Shown piece by piece: positions 1 to 12,959 of a stretch of DNA of 64,000 nucleotides; position 1 is the stretch's first letter; each line of letters begins with the position of its first letter. The stretch is taken from positions 29,039,445-29,103,444 of the forward strand of contig OZ024804.1 of assembly GCA_964017045.1 (NCBI GenBank), written 5' to 3'. Both the position numbers and the translations under genes were made by a program. Below the pieces are notes generated by a model. It saw only the letters and a list, made by a program, of their open reading frames with translations. It was not told where the DNA came from and made no database searches. The DNA is from Omphiscola glabra (lineage: Eukaryota; Mollusca; Gastropoda; Lymnaeidae).

Positions 1-62
1 TCTCTTTAGATTGTCAAGTGCTTCTAGTAAATTGACATACTATTTATTTGGTCATCATCCAG

Positions 63-3000
63 GTTGAAACTTATACTAACACAGATGAAGCCAAACTACT
101 TCATGCAGCATCATGTCAAATTAAAGTTTTTAAGGTAATGTTATTATGTCAAGAGGATTGATCTAATAGGGCTGTAAATAGTGGGCATTTCAGAATAGCA
201 TAAGACTGAAATGCTCTATATGTAAATAGTTTTCATTACAGTCATTGCTGAATTTTAATAAATATTACATACTTTAACATGAGCTTATTTTTTGGTTATC
301 TTATTTTTCTAATCAGGGAATCTTACTTTTTAAACTAATTTCCCTTTTATTTTTCAAATTATTTGTTAACAGCCTAAAGGGGCAGACAGAAAGCACAAAA
401 CAGATAGAGAAAAGATGGAGAAGAGATCAGATGTAGAGAAGGTAGAAGTTTATAATTCCACATGTTAAACCTTGTTTAACCATGTTATAAAATTTTTAAA
501 AAGTTAATTAAAATAATTTCTGTATGTAAATTGCAGAGTTGAATTATTAAATTAAATAGCTTGTTGTTTCATTGATTTTTAAATAAATCCTTGTCCCTAA
601 TACTTCTGTCATTAAATATAGTTATATTTAGTTGAGGCTTTTCTTCCCCCTAGGAGAAGTACCAGCCATCCTATGAATGTACAGTTTTAACAGAGGTAAA
701 CAGTTATCATGATGGAAAATAAAATTTTTAAACTTGGTTTTGTTAGGATTTTTTTTTTTGAATACCCCATTAAAATAGAAATCATAGCTAGCTAATTCAG
801 ATGTCAATGGTTGTGATAAATCTTTATTTTAAGTTACCACATCATTATGCTATGGAATATTATGAAATCCACATCTTTTATTTTATTTAAAAAAAAATAA
901 ATTTCATAAAATTATTTAATTTACAAAAAATTGTTTAAAACAAGTATTATTTTTGCAGTTTCTCTCTTGATGCCTTTAGTAATTAATAATAATTGATTCT
1001 TGTAAACTACTTTACTATTTTGGTAAAGAAATTTCAGATTTTTATCCTTTTAAATTTTCATCAATATTGTTTTACGGCAAGGAATATACATCAAAGTTTT
1101 GAAAAAATTGTTACAGGTTCCTAAAGATCAGATATTGCAGGCAAATTCAGGCTACAGCAAGACCCAGTCATTGACAAGTAGTTTTGCTGAGCTCAAGTGA
1201 GTTAAATGAATTTTACCCCTGAATTTGGCAATGGCAGAAAGTTACATCATCTCAAAAATTAATGGCTTTACTTGGGCACTAATCTTAAATATGTTTTGGG
1301 TAGCATCTCTTTTTTATTTATCACCTTAAATGGGTTGTAGGCCAGATCAGCGACACATTTTCAATGAGGAAATAAGACTTTATTTATTTATGTTCCATCT
1401 GATCCATTTCTCCACACCATGTTGAGTTTGTACAAATGTTGTTTTCATTGGACTTGAACATCATATCTATTGTCATATTATATTTTGCTACAGCAGGGGT
1501 CTCCAAACTATTACCCATGTGCCAGCTTCGATTTGTCCGACCCACATCATCCCAGGGTAAAAGAAATATACTTGAAAAAGACTTTTTTTTATATAAATAT
1601 ATATTATATAAATAAGAATGTAACATTTTGAAATGGATAACATTTGGCTAGTAAGTAATGGAACTAATGTGATAGAAGCAGCCATAAAAATTTTATCTGG
1701 TAACACTTCAAAAATCTATGAACTGTCTTTTTATCATGTAAGACCTAATTACGCCACTTTCCATTGCTCATAATACGATTAGGGTCTCATTTTGAAAGCA
1801 TACATTTTTTTTCAAGCACAGTTCTTAATTATGCCTGACAAAATTGTTTTTGCGACGGCCTTGTTAGATTTTGCACTCATTAATCTAATGACCTATGCCT
1901 CACAGTTTGGAGACCCCACCCCCCAGTGCTCCGGAACCAGCCCCACAGTGACTAAGTTCCCCCTCGACACACAACTCACATATAACTCAATTTATGAAAG
2001 TTCCTGCTTTAGTCCATAGTGACAGGGAATAGATGTCAATTGGCTTAGCTATCTTTTGATAAATTTACCAAATCTTTCAAATATTTCTTTAAATGTGAAT
2101 GTGCTTAGTTTTCATAGCCCCATAAATCATCCAAATGATTTATCAGTTGTTATATTATTTTCTATTTCTTCAGCTGTACAGCATCGCCCAATCCATCCCT
2201 TAGTCCACCACAAAGTAGTTCCTCCCACACACCTTTGCCCTTCACACATAACCAGACCCATGAACCAGTGGATGTTCTGTCAGGGGTGAGTCATGGACCA
2301 TTTGATCTATTAGTTTTCACTGCAGTGAATGAAATGCAGATTGTTTGGCACACTTTTCTTTTTCACGTTAAAAAAAATTAGTTTCTAATCTTTTTATTTT
2401 AAATAAAATATAATTGCAAATGTCATTTTAAAAAAAATTCCAGCCCCTTTCATCTGATGCTCAAGCAACTGATGTAGCTCAATGGCTTCATTACCACAGA
2501 TTTTCTAATTATGTTCGTGTATTCCAGAATTTCTCAGGTATTTCACAGTTTAGCTCTCTGTATTTTTAAATAATATTTACTTGTTGAAACTATTTTCAAT
2601 TACTTGTATTAAATGACTTCGGTTAAACATAGTAAATTAATTTTTTTATTATTGGAAATAAAGGCTTGCTGTTTTTAAACCATGTCTGACAGATGGTTTA
2701 TTTGTTGATGTGTTTGATATTAGCTTGTCAAGGTTATGATTTTTTATCGACTGCATGTATGCTTGGCACGGGCAAGTGCTGGGTTATTTTATTTTTACCA
2801 GATAAAAATACAATAAATATTATTTTTGCAGGTGAATGTTTTAAGTTTTAGAGTGATAGTATCAGGCTTTTTCCTTTTCAGGTGCAGATCTGTTACGGTT
2901 GAGTCGTGATGATTTGATTCAAATTTGTGGTTTAGCTGATGGTATAAGATTAGATAATGCCCTCCAGGCGAGGTGAGTTATTGAAAGGTTTGAACTACTG

Positions 3001-5139
3001 GGTATGACAAGGAAAATATTGTTTGGATAGATGTGTAAAAACTGTTAAACCTTAAAGTGGTATTTAGTTATATGGTAACTTATTAGTTGAAAATAGGAAC
3101 ATTTAATAATTCTTTCTGTTTTGCAGACATTTTTGCAGGTTATTTGAAATATTTAGTAACCAAACTTAATTTTGACAGAAATATCCGACCAAGACTTACA
3201 GTGTACATATGTCAAGAGCCTGAATCAAGTGAGCTTTTATTTTTAAAAAAAGTTTTGATAATTTTTTAAAAATCACTTAATTAGTCTAATCCAGTAATAA
3301 AAAGACAACTTTATATCCACATAGCATATAGAGTAAAACAAACATCTATCCACAAGACACTACACACACACACCCCCTTTTTACTGTGAAAGATGAGGTT
3401 ATAAACTCTGTTAACTCCATAACTTTGTCAAGTCGGACAATATTGATTTCTCTTCGTTAATTTAAATACAGGAATCTGTATTACTACAGCTAGCATAATT
3501 AACAGAGGAACTATGTAGAATTACATCTGAATTGCTATCAAATTCATCATCTGAGTCCATTTTAAATTAAATGGCTTTTTATCCATGTTAAATGTGCAAA
3601 ATTTGATGAAAATCTGACTTTAAACAAGCTATATTTACTAGAAAAGTTGCAATTCATATTTGAATGAAGTAAAAATGTTAAGATGCATGTGCAGCAAAAG
3701 GGAAATTTTTCTAGGTGCTATGTTATATGGTCGCCATTTGTCAGTGACGATAAAAAGGTTAAAATTGGTCGCCATCGTTGGGCGTCGGGATGTAAAGTGT
3801 ATAAAAAAATAGATTTCAATTCAAATATTTTTAAGTTCAATAAATTTCTAAAACAATAAATATAATTACCACTAACTTTTGTATGAACGTGTTTTAAATG
3901 CTTAAAATGAATGAACTTTTTTTTCTCCCAGTATACCATGCATTATATATGGATTCACTGGTTTTGGAAGAATTTAAAGTGAAATTGTCAACACTGTTTG
4001 GCATTCAGACGCAACAGATAGGGGATATTTATATGCAGGGACCTTCTCAAATTCACATTTTACTAACAGATGAGGTGAGGTTATATTTGGATGATTCTCC
4101 TTTGTAAATTATTTCATTTTCCTTATTATAACACAACATTCTCATAATAATGAAATGGTCTCTCTTTCCTTGAGAAAACTTAATATTAGTTGGATCATTT
4201 GGTTAATCCTTTCATTAAATTGAGATTTGAAAAGTAAAAAAGTATCATCATCATCATCAGGTCCCGTAGTCCTTCGACCGTTGGGGCGCCACAGATGACA
4301 TGTACACTATTCTTCTCCATTCCTCTCGGTCTTCTGCCCTACGCATAGCATCGCCTAGTTGTAATCCAGTCCATTCTTGTGATAAATGAAACTATCTATC
4401 ACTCTTGCATCATTGTTGTTAAATATTTTTGTTTATTACTTGTTAACTCAATTATCTAAGTTCACATTTCTCGAGGCAGCAACTTTTTTTTATTAAACAA
4501 TAAACATTCTATTATGAACTCCTTTCTTGTTCAGGTGATACAGAACATACAGGATCAAACAAGATTTGTTGTGGAAGGAATGAAAGGTATTACAAAGGGT
4601 TTTTTGGGGGCATTTTATGACATTGAATAGTTTTTTATGCCTGGGTTAGAATGACTGCACAGGATTACATCATTTTTTAGTCTTATAAAAATTCCTTTAT
4701 TAGGGAATTAATTTTTTTAGTATTTCAGATTTTCACCATATACTCTTAGTAATGTCAGTGTAACATAGATTTTAACTGAACTTGCATCCCCCTTTTGTTA
4801 ATATTCTCAAATTCTACCTGAAACTTAAATTCTGATCTAAAATTGTTTCATTACAAATTGATAAAATTCAGGGTTTTATTGCAAATGAAAACTTTACTTT
4901 TAATTATGCTGGTATTCTATTCTGCTGGCGTTACACCAATATCATTCCAATACATTTATTCTCTTCTGCTAGCATTAGCACCAATATCATTCCAATACAT
5001 TTATTCTCTTCTGCTAGCATTAGCACCAATATCATTCCAATGTATTTATTCTCATTTGTCATATGTATCTTCTTCATCCTTTTCAGATGAAAGTGGTGAC
5101 AAATACAGAATACTTTTAAAAACTGTAGGAGATCGTTAA
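63..5139 (+). CDS. TFCP2: CP2/LBP-type transcription factor (TFCP2/UBP1 family), C-terminal 285 residues
   Basis: This is a sequence-specific nuclear transcription factor of the grainyhead/CP2 superfamily; family members bind DNA as dimers or tetramers. Coding exons read 63-134, 373-441, 654-695, 1117-1196, 2174-2285, 2444-2537, 2882-2972, 3179-3228, 3932-4074, 4535-4586 and 5087-5139. All have GT-AG borders and join to 858 nt in one frame ending in TAA. The first exons contain the family motif PKGADRK followed by [10 protein letters not shown], the tail of the CP2 DNA-binding region. A SAM-like domain ([17 protein letters not shown], then ADGIRL) and a C-terminal dimerisation region ([16 protein letters not shown]) follow. 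The 5' exons lie left of the window. Vertebrates have three paralogues (TFCP2, UBP1, TFCP2L1); I cannot say which is closest, so the symbol means the family. Confidence 0.95.
2444..2972 (+). CDS. SAM-like domain exons of the CP2 factor
   Basis: Two exons (2444-2537 and 2882-2972) encode the SAM-like fold typical of TFCP2/UBP1. The first gives [20 protein letters not shown], the second [16 protein letters not shown] and [13 protein letters not shown]. The intron is phase 1 and splits a glycine codon. In this family the domain serves protein-protein interaction. The preceding exon (2174-2285) is Ser/Pro-rich linker without a fold I recognise. Confidence 0.9.
3179..5139 (+). CDS. C-terminal oligomerisation region of the CP2 factor
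   Basis: Four exons (3179-3228, 3932-4074, 4535-4586, 5087-5139) encode [50 protein letters not shown] and the terminal [13 protein letters not shown]. This matches the conserved tail of TFCP2/UBP1 (RPRLT.Y.CQE, then GP..IH..I.DE). The Gln-rich insert found between the first two blocks in vertebrate TFCP2 is absent. The last exon is only 53 nt and is preceded by a 45-bp tandem array in the intron. Confidence 0.88.
4237..4385 (-). mobile_element. Dispersed repeat, probable LINE/SINE 3' end with (GAT)n tail
   Basis: This lies in the CP2-gene intron 4075-4534. It starts with ATC repeats on the + strand and contains GACCGTTGGGGCGCCACAGA. A near-identical piece occurs in the opposite orientation at 59068-59100, with one mismatch over about 33 bases. 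The simple-repeat tail suggests a retroposed 3' end lying on the minus strand. The family was not identified. Confidence 0.6.
4921..5053 (+). repeat. 45-bp minisatellite, about 3 units, in the last CP2-gene intron
   Basis: Units start at 4936, 4981 and 5026 with CCAATATCATTCCAA and carry a pyrimidine-rich stretch ending TTCTCTTCTGCTAG. The last, diverged unit runs into the tract leading to the real acceptor at 5086. Each earlier unit therefore contains an acceptor-like pyrimidine tract plus AG. Confidence 0.85.
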
Positions 5140-6300
5140 TTGTAGTAGAAGGTTGTTTGTTGAACATTTCCATTGTCAATATATTATTGAATGCTCTGGC
5201 TGAGGGAAATTATTATTTTGTTAATTAATTATATATATATATATAAATATAAAAAAAGACGTGAATCCCAGTGAAATTGAGAAGCAGATAAACTTCTGTG
5301 TGTCTTTTTCTAAATCACAATGTCTCTTGTTCATCTACGAGTAAACAAGGACTGTCCATGTTTAATAGTGACCTGTTTGATTGTAAGTTCAAAAAATATC
5401 ACCACTGGATTTATGTGATTTGGAACAACTTCACTTTTCAGTTTAAAAGTTAAAAAAAAAGAAAGTCGGGAATGCCAAATAAGATGCTAGGATACTGAAA
5501 GACCTGGTGTTAATTTTTTTTTTAATTTTTACCTAACGATTGTGTGTTTGAGTCTGAGAGAGAAGATTGAATTGGTACAATGTAGAGTGAGCTGCTCAAG
5601 GCACTGCTGTAGCACTAGCCCACAAGAGGGGATTATATAGATTTAGCTCAGTTTTTTACAAGTTAATTGGCCTACACAGGCACACACATTCTGTGTTGGG
5701 GGTATGTCCATATATGATTCTATGTCTGTTGACCTTCATGGCCTGGTCACACCTTCGTTGTACACACACTATCTGTTCAGTTATATATGGTGTTGTGTAC
5801 CTAGACAGCACACCTGTGCACTATATTAAATTATATGATATCACTGTAAGTCTCTTAAACATCACTAGCTCTCCAAACGCACAAGTCAGGTTTTCACAAT
5901 TTTACAAGAGACTAAAAACCTAATAAATATAAAACAAATTTTTAAAACATGATTAGATCTTGTGACATGAAATGTATTTTCTACCAGTGCAATTTTTAAA
6001 ATTTCTCAAAAATTATATCGGACATATGCATTTAGCGTTACATGTACAATTAGGGTTGTGTACTTGGACTGGACAGGACGCAGTACAGTACACTATCTGT
6101 TCAGTTGTTTATGCAACTGTTATTTGTTATGTTTGCATTTCCTTATATTTAGTTTATTGATTTCTTGCTGGGTTAAAAAAAAAATTACGTAGAATCTATT
6201 ATCCTTCTCACAATTATAAAAAAATTTTTTAAAAGCATTTCAATAATTTATGTATGCAACTGCATTTGTATAATAAAGTCTGTTCTACTTATCTTCTTAC
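5140..6300 (+). other. CP2-factor 3' UTR and downstream sequence
   Basis: No coding potential is seen. AATAAA hexamers occur at 5922-5927 and 6272-6277; the second is followed by a T/G-rich stretch and is a plausible polyadenylation signal. A short (TA)n tract lies at about 5228-5244. The true 3' end cannot be fixed without transcript data. Confidence 0.4.
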
Positions 6301-6485
6301 ACATTCATTATTCTAATTAGATTTCTATATAGCAGGCTGTATTTCATAGTAGCTAGTATCTGCAAACATTTTTTTTCTAGCTTTTTTTCTTTCTTTTTCT
6401 AGTTTTCTCTTTTTATAGACATGCACAATAGTCTCAGAGTGCACTAATGCCACTGTCATATGTAAGTGAAAGTCTGCTGACTGGT

Positions 6486-6680
6486 TTTAAGCCATTGCTG
6501 CGTGTGCTCTAGTTTAAGCCATCGCTGCGTGTGCTCTAGTTTAAGCCATCGCTGCGTGTGCTCTAGTTTAAGCCATCGCTGCATGTGCTCTAGTTTAAGC
6601 CATCGCTGCGTGTGCTCTAATTTAAGCCATCGCTGCGTGTGCTCTAGTTTAAGCCATTGTTTCATATGCTCTAATTTAAG
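6486..6680 (+). repeat. 27-bp minisatellite, about 7 units
   Basis: The unit is TTTAAGCCATCGCTGCGTGT followed by GCTCTAG, with a few substitutions per copy. The period is a multiple of three, so both strands give spurious open frames (CSSLSHRCV and its complement frame). It lies downstream of the CP2 gene. Confidence 0.95.
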
Positions 6681-9600
6681 TTCACTTTTTTGGTTCCTAT
6701 GCCATCATTCAGTCAGAAAGACAACTTTTAAACTGTTTGATAATTTAGTTATAAAAAAAAAGTATTTTATGAACTCTGTCAAAGCTGGCTAACCAAGTCA
6801 TTGTGACCATGAGAAGGGGATACATTGGGCATAGATGAATAGATTAACAGTTAATTAAAAATTTAATAAACATTGGTAGGTTCTATAAATAGCTTACTGA
6901 ATTCTCCCTTTCTCTCTAAAAAAAAGTCTTCATATTAAAATGTGGTAACATTCAACATTCATTGTAAATTGTGTTACACTTCCCATAAATTTATGTGTGT
7001 CATTTGGAAAGTCCACATACATCAGAGGTCATGTTGGGTTAACATAGCTACATTGTACAAGTCTGGTTATTTCTTACCACCACTACGTGAGCTAGAACCT
7101 GCTTTTGCAGTCAGCACATACACAAATACTGTTGAACCTATGAGTCCACAGTTTGCTGGCTTATATTATTTTGAGCATGTCTACCACATATAACTGGTGT
7201 ATGTTGTATTTCCAAAGGAACAAGCATTTTACTACTTACAACTGGTGTATGTTGTAAGTATATCTGAGTGAATGGGCAGTCAACATATACAACTGGTGTA
7301 TGTTGTATGTATCTCTGAGTGAATGGGCAGTCTACTGGTGTATGCTGTGAGTATGTCAATAGTGAATAAGTGAACCTGTGATGCATCAGAAAAGCATCTT
7401 TTGGTGTCCTTGTTGAGGGCATCTCTGGTAGCCTGTGATCATTCAATGTTTGTTAACATCTGCTTAAATTTGGGTGGGCAACTGTGAACAATGGCCGCCT
7501 TGAAAATATGTAAATATTTGTTGCTGGAACAATTTTTTATCTTAACATTTATATTAAATTCTTCAATGATTTTGCATTAAAAAATGTTTATGACTTGACA
7601 AAACTAGAGACAAAGTTAATTTATAATGTAAAACACCATAAAATTATGTTATGTCATGTCTTCAATATGACAGATCTGTTGACATTGTTTAAAAAAGTTT
7701 TACTTATATTTAAATACATGCTTCACCAGTGCTAGGAATGTGTTGTATGGGTGGATGAATGTAATCCAGATTCTGTCCTGGGCATTGGTTAATGCTGATT
7801 CTTACCAATAAAGATCTAGCCAAAAAGATCAGACATCTGTAATTCTTTTATTTTAAACCATGCAAATGACTAGAGCTGACATACAGTTGGATGGTCCTTG
7901 TCAAAAATATGTCTTTTGTGTGAAACTTTAAACAAAATGTACTTCTTGGAAAAATTCTTTACTACAATTTCAATATGTAATTATCAAACATAAGTTAATT
8001 TTGTCTTGTACAAAATCCGAGTGAGGTAGAAAAAGCTATCTTTTATTTTCTGACAAACTGGTCAATTTTATTGGGTTGTTTGTTTTTCTTTCTTAAGAAA
8101 AATGTTTTAATTTGTGAGAAACACTTTTTATTTAAAATACATGGGTGACCAATGCAATGATATTTTTCATGTATTAAAGCTGTACTCATTTTAGACAAAT
8201 AATCTCTGCCAGTCTTTTGGAGTAATCTCCCTTTTGTCAAACAATTGAACATCAAAATAGGGTTCATTTTTCAAGCTTGCTCTTGTTAACTTGTTACCAT
8301 CATTTAATGCTGAATTGTCTATGAGCATCAATATCAACTAACATGGTTAAACACTGGTAGATCAACTCATGTGTTGAACTTTGTTGAAATCCTCCATAGG
8401 AATGCTTGAAATATTTGTAATTTTAACTCAATTTTGTCTCCTGTACTTATTGAACTATTTCATTCTTATGTAATCGTATTGCTGGCTATATACCTGTACA
8501 GGGTATCACCCTCCAAGTTCATTGACCATGAACCCACCACAACCTATTATCTAGCCAGCTTGTTGTTTATATTGCATTGCAGGTATCATTTGTTAGCTAA
8601 TAAATAATGACATGTGAGACTAAAGTTTGAACCCAAGCAAATCATGATTTGGTCAAATACTTGATTCAGTCTTAAGAAACACTTACTATGACCAACCAAC
8701 CTAACTTCATATGAGGTAAACAAACAAAAAAATGAAATTCAAATGTAAAGAAATAAAGAATGATTACATCAAAAGATGTAGTTTGAATGTCATCTTAAGG
8801 TATGCAGTGTTAAATGACTGGGGACCAGAAATTTGTTTTAACTTAGATCTCATTAGAAGCTACTTTTTTGCCTCATGACATGAATTTTTAACCAGCCAAT
8901 CATTATTAAGGATCCTATCACATGTTCATTTAGAGAGAAAAGGAAACAATAGTTCATAATGTTTAAAACTTCTTAAAATATTGTTTTACATAAATATCTA
9001 TTGTAGTCAATAAATGGATGCATTTAAGAGCAGTATTACAATTGACATTAATGATTTTAGAATCCAAATGAATCAACGTTTGACTGGTATCATCATATTT
9101 ACCCATTCACTGAACTCATCATGCTTATCACTTGAGGTTTGGCCTGATAAACTAATCTAAAAGGTCAAGGGGCTCAATCTTCTTCTGCATCTTGAGCAAA
9201 GCATACAATTGTTCATGATTTTGAAATTTGATTACTTTTGTTAATTGGTGTCCAAAGCGAGCTCGGTCGCACCCTTTCAAAAATTCTATTTATAGTAAAT
9301 TACCGTATGGTTAGTTCAATCAGCTCTTTAGGACAAATTGTTTGTTGTGCCTCACATTATGTTCTCCAGTGAGACATCTTTAGATTGTATAATTAAATAC
9401 ATTTTTGTCTCAAATGTATCATGTTAAAGACCCTGCTGTCGTTTTAAAAATTATTTTTTTATAAAATGCCTACTTTTTTGGATGGAAAGATACAATTCTG
9501 TTTCCCTTTCATTTTAAATCTAGGGATTATATTTCTGGAATAGAGACCAATGGGGGAGTGGTTGAATGTCGGTTGGGAGTGGCGGGGGTGCGCTGGGGAA

Positions 9601-9689
9601 GACTTCATGAGCTTCGGCTCAAAAGTTTGCTGATTTTCTTAAGTACCGGTAGATTAGTGATTACATTTAATATTTCTTCTTCTTCTCTT
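6681..9689. other. Intergenic AT-rich DNA, no gene seen
   Basis: I see no exon with splice signals or a conserved protein motif. Imperfect copies of an ACAACTGGTGTATGTTGTA-type unit occur at about 7187-7350 and give a false 102-residue frame. The rest is unremarkable AT-rich sequence. Confidence 0.6.
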
Positions 9690-9955
9690 CTTATGTTTGA
9701 GGGCCCACGATCAATTTATTGATCATTCTGGCTCCTGGTTTGAATTCAAAGTTTGCCTTCTCTTAGATGAGTTACCGTCTAGGGCTAACGAGTCCCATCC
9801 ACCCGGGAGTTGCCGGAATGTTTCATTGTAACAATGTTATCCGCCTGTCGGGACTCCATCTCCGGGTTTGAGTTCAGAGTTTCCTTCTCTTAGATGAGTT
9901 GCCGTCCAAGGTTAACGAGTCCCATCCACCTGGGCTGCTGGTAGTGTGTTTGCTT
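9690..9955. repeat. Two diverged tandem copies of a dispersed SINE-like unit
   Basis: The block CTTCTCTTAGATGAGTT, then a variable CCGTC stretch, then AACGAGTCCCATCCACC occurs twice, about 115 bp apart. Each copy is preceded by a B-box-like GGTTTGA. It is more GC-rich than its surroundings. A tRNA-derived SINE is possible but was not confirmed. Confidence 0.55.
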
Positions 9956-10285
9956 GAACAGTAACTTAGTCCAATTAATGGCCTTTTTTTTTTTTACATT
10001 TCTGAACCTTGTCTGATCCATTTCCTGATTTCAAGATTTAAATCAATTTTAGCCTAACAAAATCACACTTCCAGATTGTCAGTAATCCAAAACAATTTTC
10101 ATTACCATGTTCATGTCTGTCCCTTGATTGTTAAAGATTTCAACTACTTATAGTCATACAACATGTTCCCATTTCTAAAAATATGGATTTAAAATATTTC
10201 ACTGTTTCAGCTTCTGTGTTTATTTTTTTTGAAGAAACTCATTTTTATTGAAATGAGCACAACATTATTCTTAACATTTCTATGA

Positions 10286-10360
10286 ATCTGTATGTGGGTC
10301 AGGGTCGTCAGAATGTATGTGGGTCAGGGTCGTCGGAATGAATATGGGTCAGGGTGACAT
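10286..10360. repeat. Short tandem repeat, about 24 bp x 3
   Basis: Three copies of TATGTGGGTCAGGGTCGTC-type units with substitutions. No function is evident. Confidence 0.8.
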
Positions 10361-10807
10361 GAGTGCTTGTGAGGATGACCTGACTATCCGCTGTGAATAG
10401 TGACTTGTAACTGCCACAAAGCTGTTCATCGTTGAGCAATATGTCAGCTGTAGTTATTCTGTGATGTGAATATCTCTACTTGTTACTAGCTCATTGTATC
10501 AGAATTCTCTATTACCTATAATCTATGTTCCAATTTAAATATTTTTGCACTTTATTCAAATAGTTTTTATTATAGATGTTAAATTAATATAGTGTTTTGT
10601 TTCATATAGAAACACATTTACTGTAAGTTTGCTTTACAAAAAAAAAGTGCATCAATGATGTAAATATGGACACTTTATTTGAATAGGTTTTGCTATGTTA
10701 AATGTTATTTTGAGTCCTGCTAATTTTTGCTAAAGTTAACTAGAACTAAAAAGATTGTTTTGTTAATGGTTCTTTTATTGTAGGTTACAGAGTCTTGCAG
10801 TTAGTGC

Positions 10808-10994
10808 CAGGGATGTCACTTGAGTAGGGCAGAGTGGGGCATTTGCCCCCCACTCCTGAATGTGCAGGTTTTATTTAAATTGCTATGTACTGTGTCGCCT
10901 CCAGTAATTAACAACTTAACAAGCCGACCAAGTTTTGGCCCCCACCCCACCCCCCCCCCCACCCCCTCTGAAAAAAGCTGAATAGACGCCCTTG
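10808..10994. mobile_element. hAT-type MITE, CAGGG family, copy 1
   Basis: The element begins CAGGGATGTCACTT and ends AGACGCCCTTG, which is an inverted repeat of the start. The flanks GTTAGTGC and GTTAGCCC match at 6 of 8 bases, consistent with an aged 8-bp target duplication. A long internal block (GAATGTGCAGGTTTTATTTA and more) recurs at 50671-50839. No transposase is encoded. Confidence 0.75.
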
Positions 10995-11119
10995 GTTAGC
11001 CCTAGGATTGTCTGATAGTTGGAATATTTATTGTGTCTGACCAGAGGCAAAAATATTTGTTTAAAATTAATTATGAAAATGATGTGGGAGATTTGAAAAA
11101 AGTTTTAATTTTTAAAATC

Positions 11120-11260
11120 AATCAAGATACAAGTGATTTATAAAAGTACTTCTTGTAACTGTACTAGGCCAAGATACAAGTGATTTACTGCACTAGGCTA
11201 AGATACATGTGATTTATAAATGTACTTATTGTAACTGTACTAGGTTAAGAAAAGTTACTC
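11120..11260. repeat. Imperfect tandem repeat of AAGATACAAGTGATTTA units
   Basis: Three unequal copies of a unit with AGATACAAGTGATTTATAAA and TTGTAACTGTACTAGG. The middle copy carries an internal deletion. Intergenic. Confidence 0.75.
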
Positions 11261-12284
11261 AATGGGGAAAAAGATTCACATTGTCAGAATGGTAGCTGTG
11301 GTTGCTTTAAAGTCTCTACAATAACCTTAAAATATTTTAAGTTTTTTTAAAAAGTATATTCACATCAAAAGTAAATTTCACTTGTATTTCTTTTTCTTTC
11401 TTCTACCATTTGTAAAATGGTGTACTTGGTAGAATTATTATCATAGATACTTTACCATTTATGGCTAGGGTTATATTTTAAAGAGTTTTTTTTTTTAAAA
11501 TCATTTTTGATATTACAATGTCATGAGTTTTCTAAGTAAAAAAATTAAAGTAATTATGATAAGTGTATTCATCAAAGTTTCAGCTTGTTAAAAATTGTTA
11601 ATGTTAATTTAGAAGTTAGTTTTTGTGTGTGTCCCTTGATAGAGCTTTATTTATGGCTTATTAACGGATTCATTTTATTTCTGGCAGCAATTTTTCAATG
11701 TTTTATTATTTAATATTGTTAATATTTTAATAAGATTAGACCATTCATTGATTCACTTATACCTATATACAATTATGGCTAGCTAAATAGACATTTCTCA
11801 AAGTAACCATGGAGACCTGTCACAATGGCTATTATAGTATCATGTGGCCACAGGCTAAAATGTTTATTATAGTATATGTCCAGCTATGGGCCACATGAGC
11901 CTGTCAAAACTTTTACTAAATTATTGTACGTCCATTATAGGGCCACACAGGCATGTGAATATGTTTTTAAAGTTGAATGTGTCCATCAGTAGGCCACAGG
12001 CCAATTAGACTTGTCATGTCAATATTTTTCAAAATTTAAATTGTTAGCTTATGCTATATTTAGCTCTGTTTACTTGGGGTGAAGGATCTCATATATTGCC
12101 AGTGTGTTTTAAGATTATGCTTGTCCATGGAAGAATGCATCAGTTCAAAATAAATAGTTACGTTAAATTCTTTTATTACTTTTTTTTTTAAAGCAAAATT
12201 CTCTGATATTCAAACATTTATTTTTTTACACTGTGATCAGGCATCTTTTAGAGAAAAAATATCAATGAAATCTTTTCCGACAGG

Positions 12285-12460
12285 TTCAATTAATTTTCTT
12301 ATAAAACATGTTCAATTCATTATCTTATATAGAACATGTTCAATTCATTATCTTATAAAGAACATGTTCAATTCATTATTTTATATAGATCATGTTCAAT
12401 TCATTATTTTTTATAGAACATGTTCAGTTCATTATCTTATATAGAACATGTTCAATTCCA
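12285..12460. repeat. 28-bp minisatellite with a palindromic GAACATGTTC core, about 6 units
   Basis: Units repeat AACATGTTCAATTCATTATC at about 28 bp. The core GAACATGTTC is a perfect palindrome fitting the p53-family half-site RRRCWWGYYY in five of six units. It is intergenic, between the two convergent genes. A regulatory role is speculative. Confidence 0.85.
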
Positions 12461-12761
12461 CAAGCTTTTTCATGGTTATAAAAGTGCACAAAACTTATAT
12501 ATATGGTTGTGTATGTCAGTAATTTGCAAGTTCTTGGTTTTATTGTTATTTGCCTAGTTTGGTACTGACGGAGGGCCAGCTATTACAAATGAACGCCAAT
12601 CACATCATTCAACGATAGTGTTAGGAAATAGTATTAGTCCTCCGGCAAGTTGTCAGGTCTCATAAGAAATAGAACTGCTTAACAGATGTTGTATGCGATG
12701 TTTTGTTAAGTGATATGTTTTTGTATTTAACTTAAACTTAAAGATAGCAATGGATTTATTT

Positions 12762-12908
12762 GAGAAGCTGTTTCATTCTTGTTAAGGTTACTGTGTGGTA
12801 TGTATATAGAAGAAACTGTTTCATTCTTGTTAAGGTAACTGTGTGGTATGTATATAGAAGAAACTGTTTCATTCTTGTTAAGGTAACTGTTTGGTATGTA
12901 TATTGAAT
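12762..12908. repeat. 48-bp minisatellite, 3 units
   Basis: Units begin CTGTTTCATTCTTGTTAAGG at 12768, 12816 and 12864. The period is divisible by three, which explains the repetitive 64-residue frame on the minus strand. Confidence 0.9.
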
Positions 12909-12959
12909 GAAAAGATTCCATGCTTATTTTCTTATAAATGAAAAGTTACTATGAAACCA

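Noticed and set aside
9258..9270. Possible tRNA gene
   Set aside because: No cloverleaf could be drawn by eye and no paired acceptor stem was seen.
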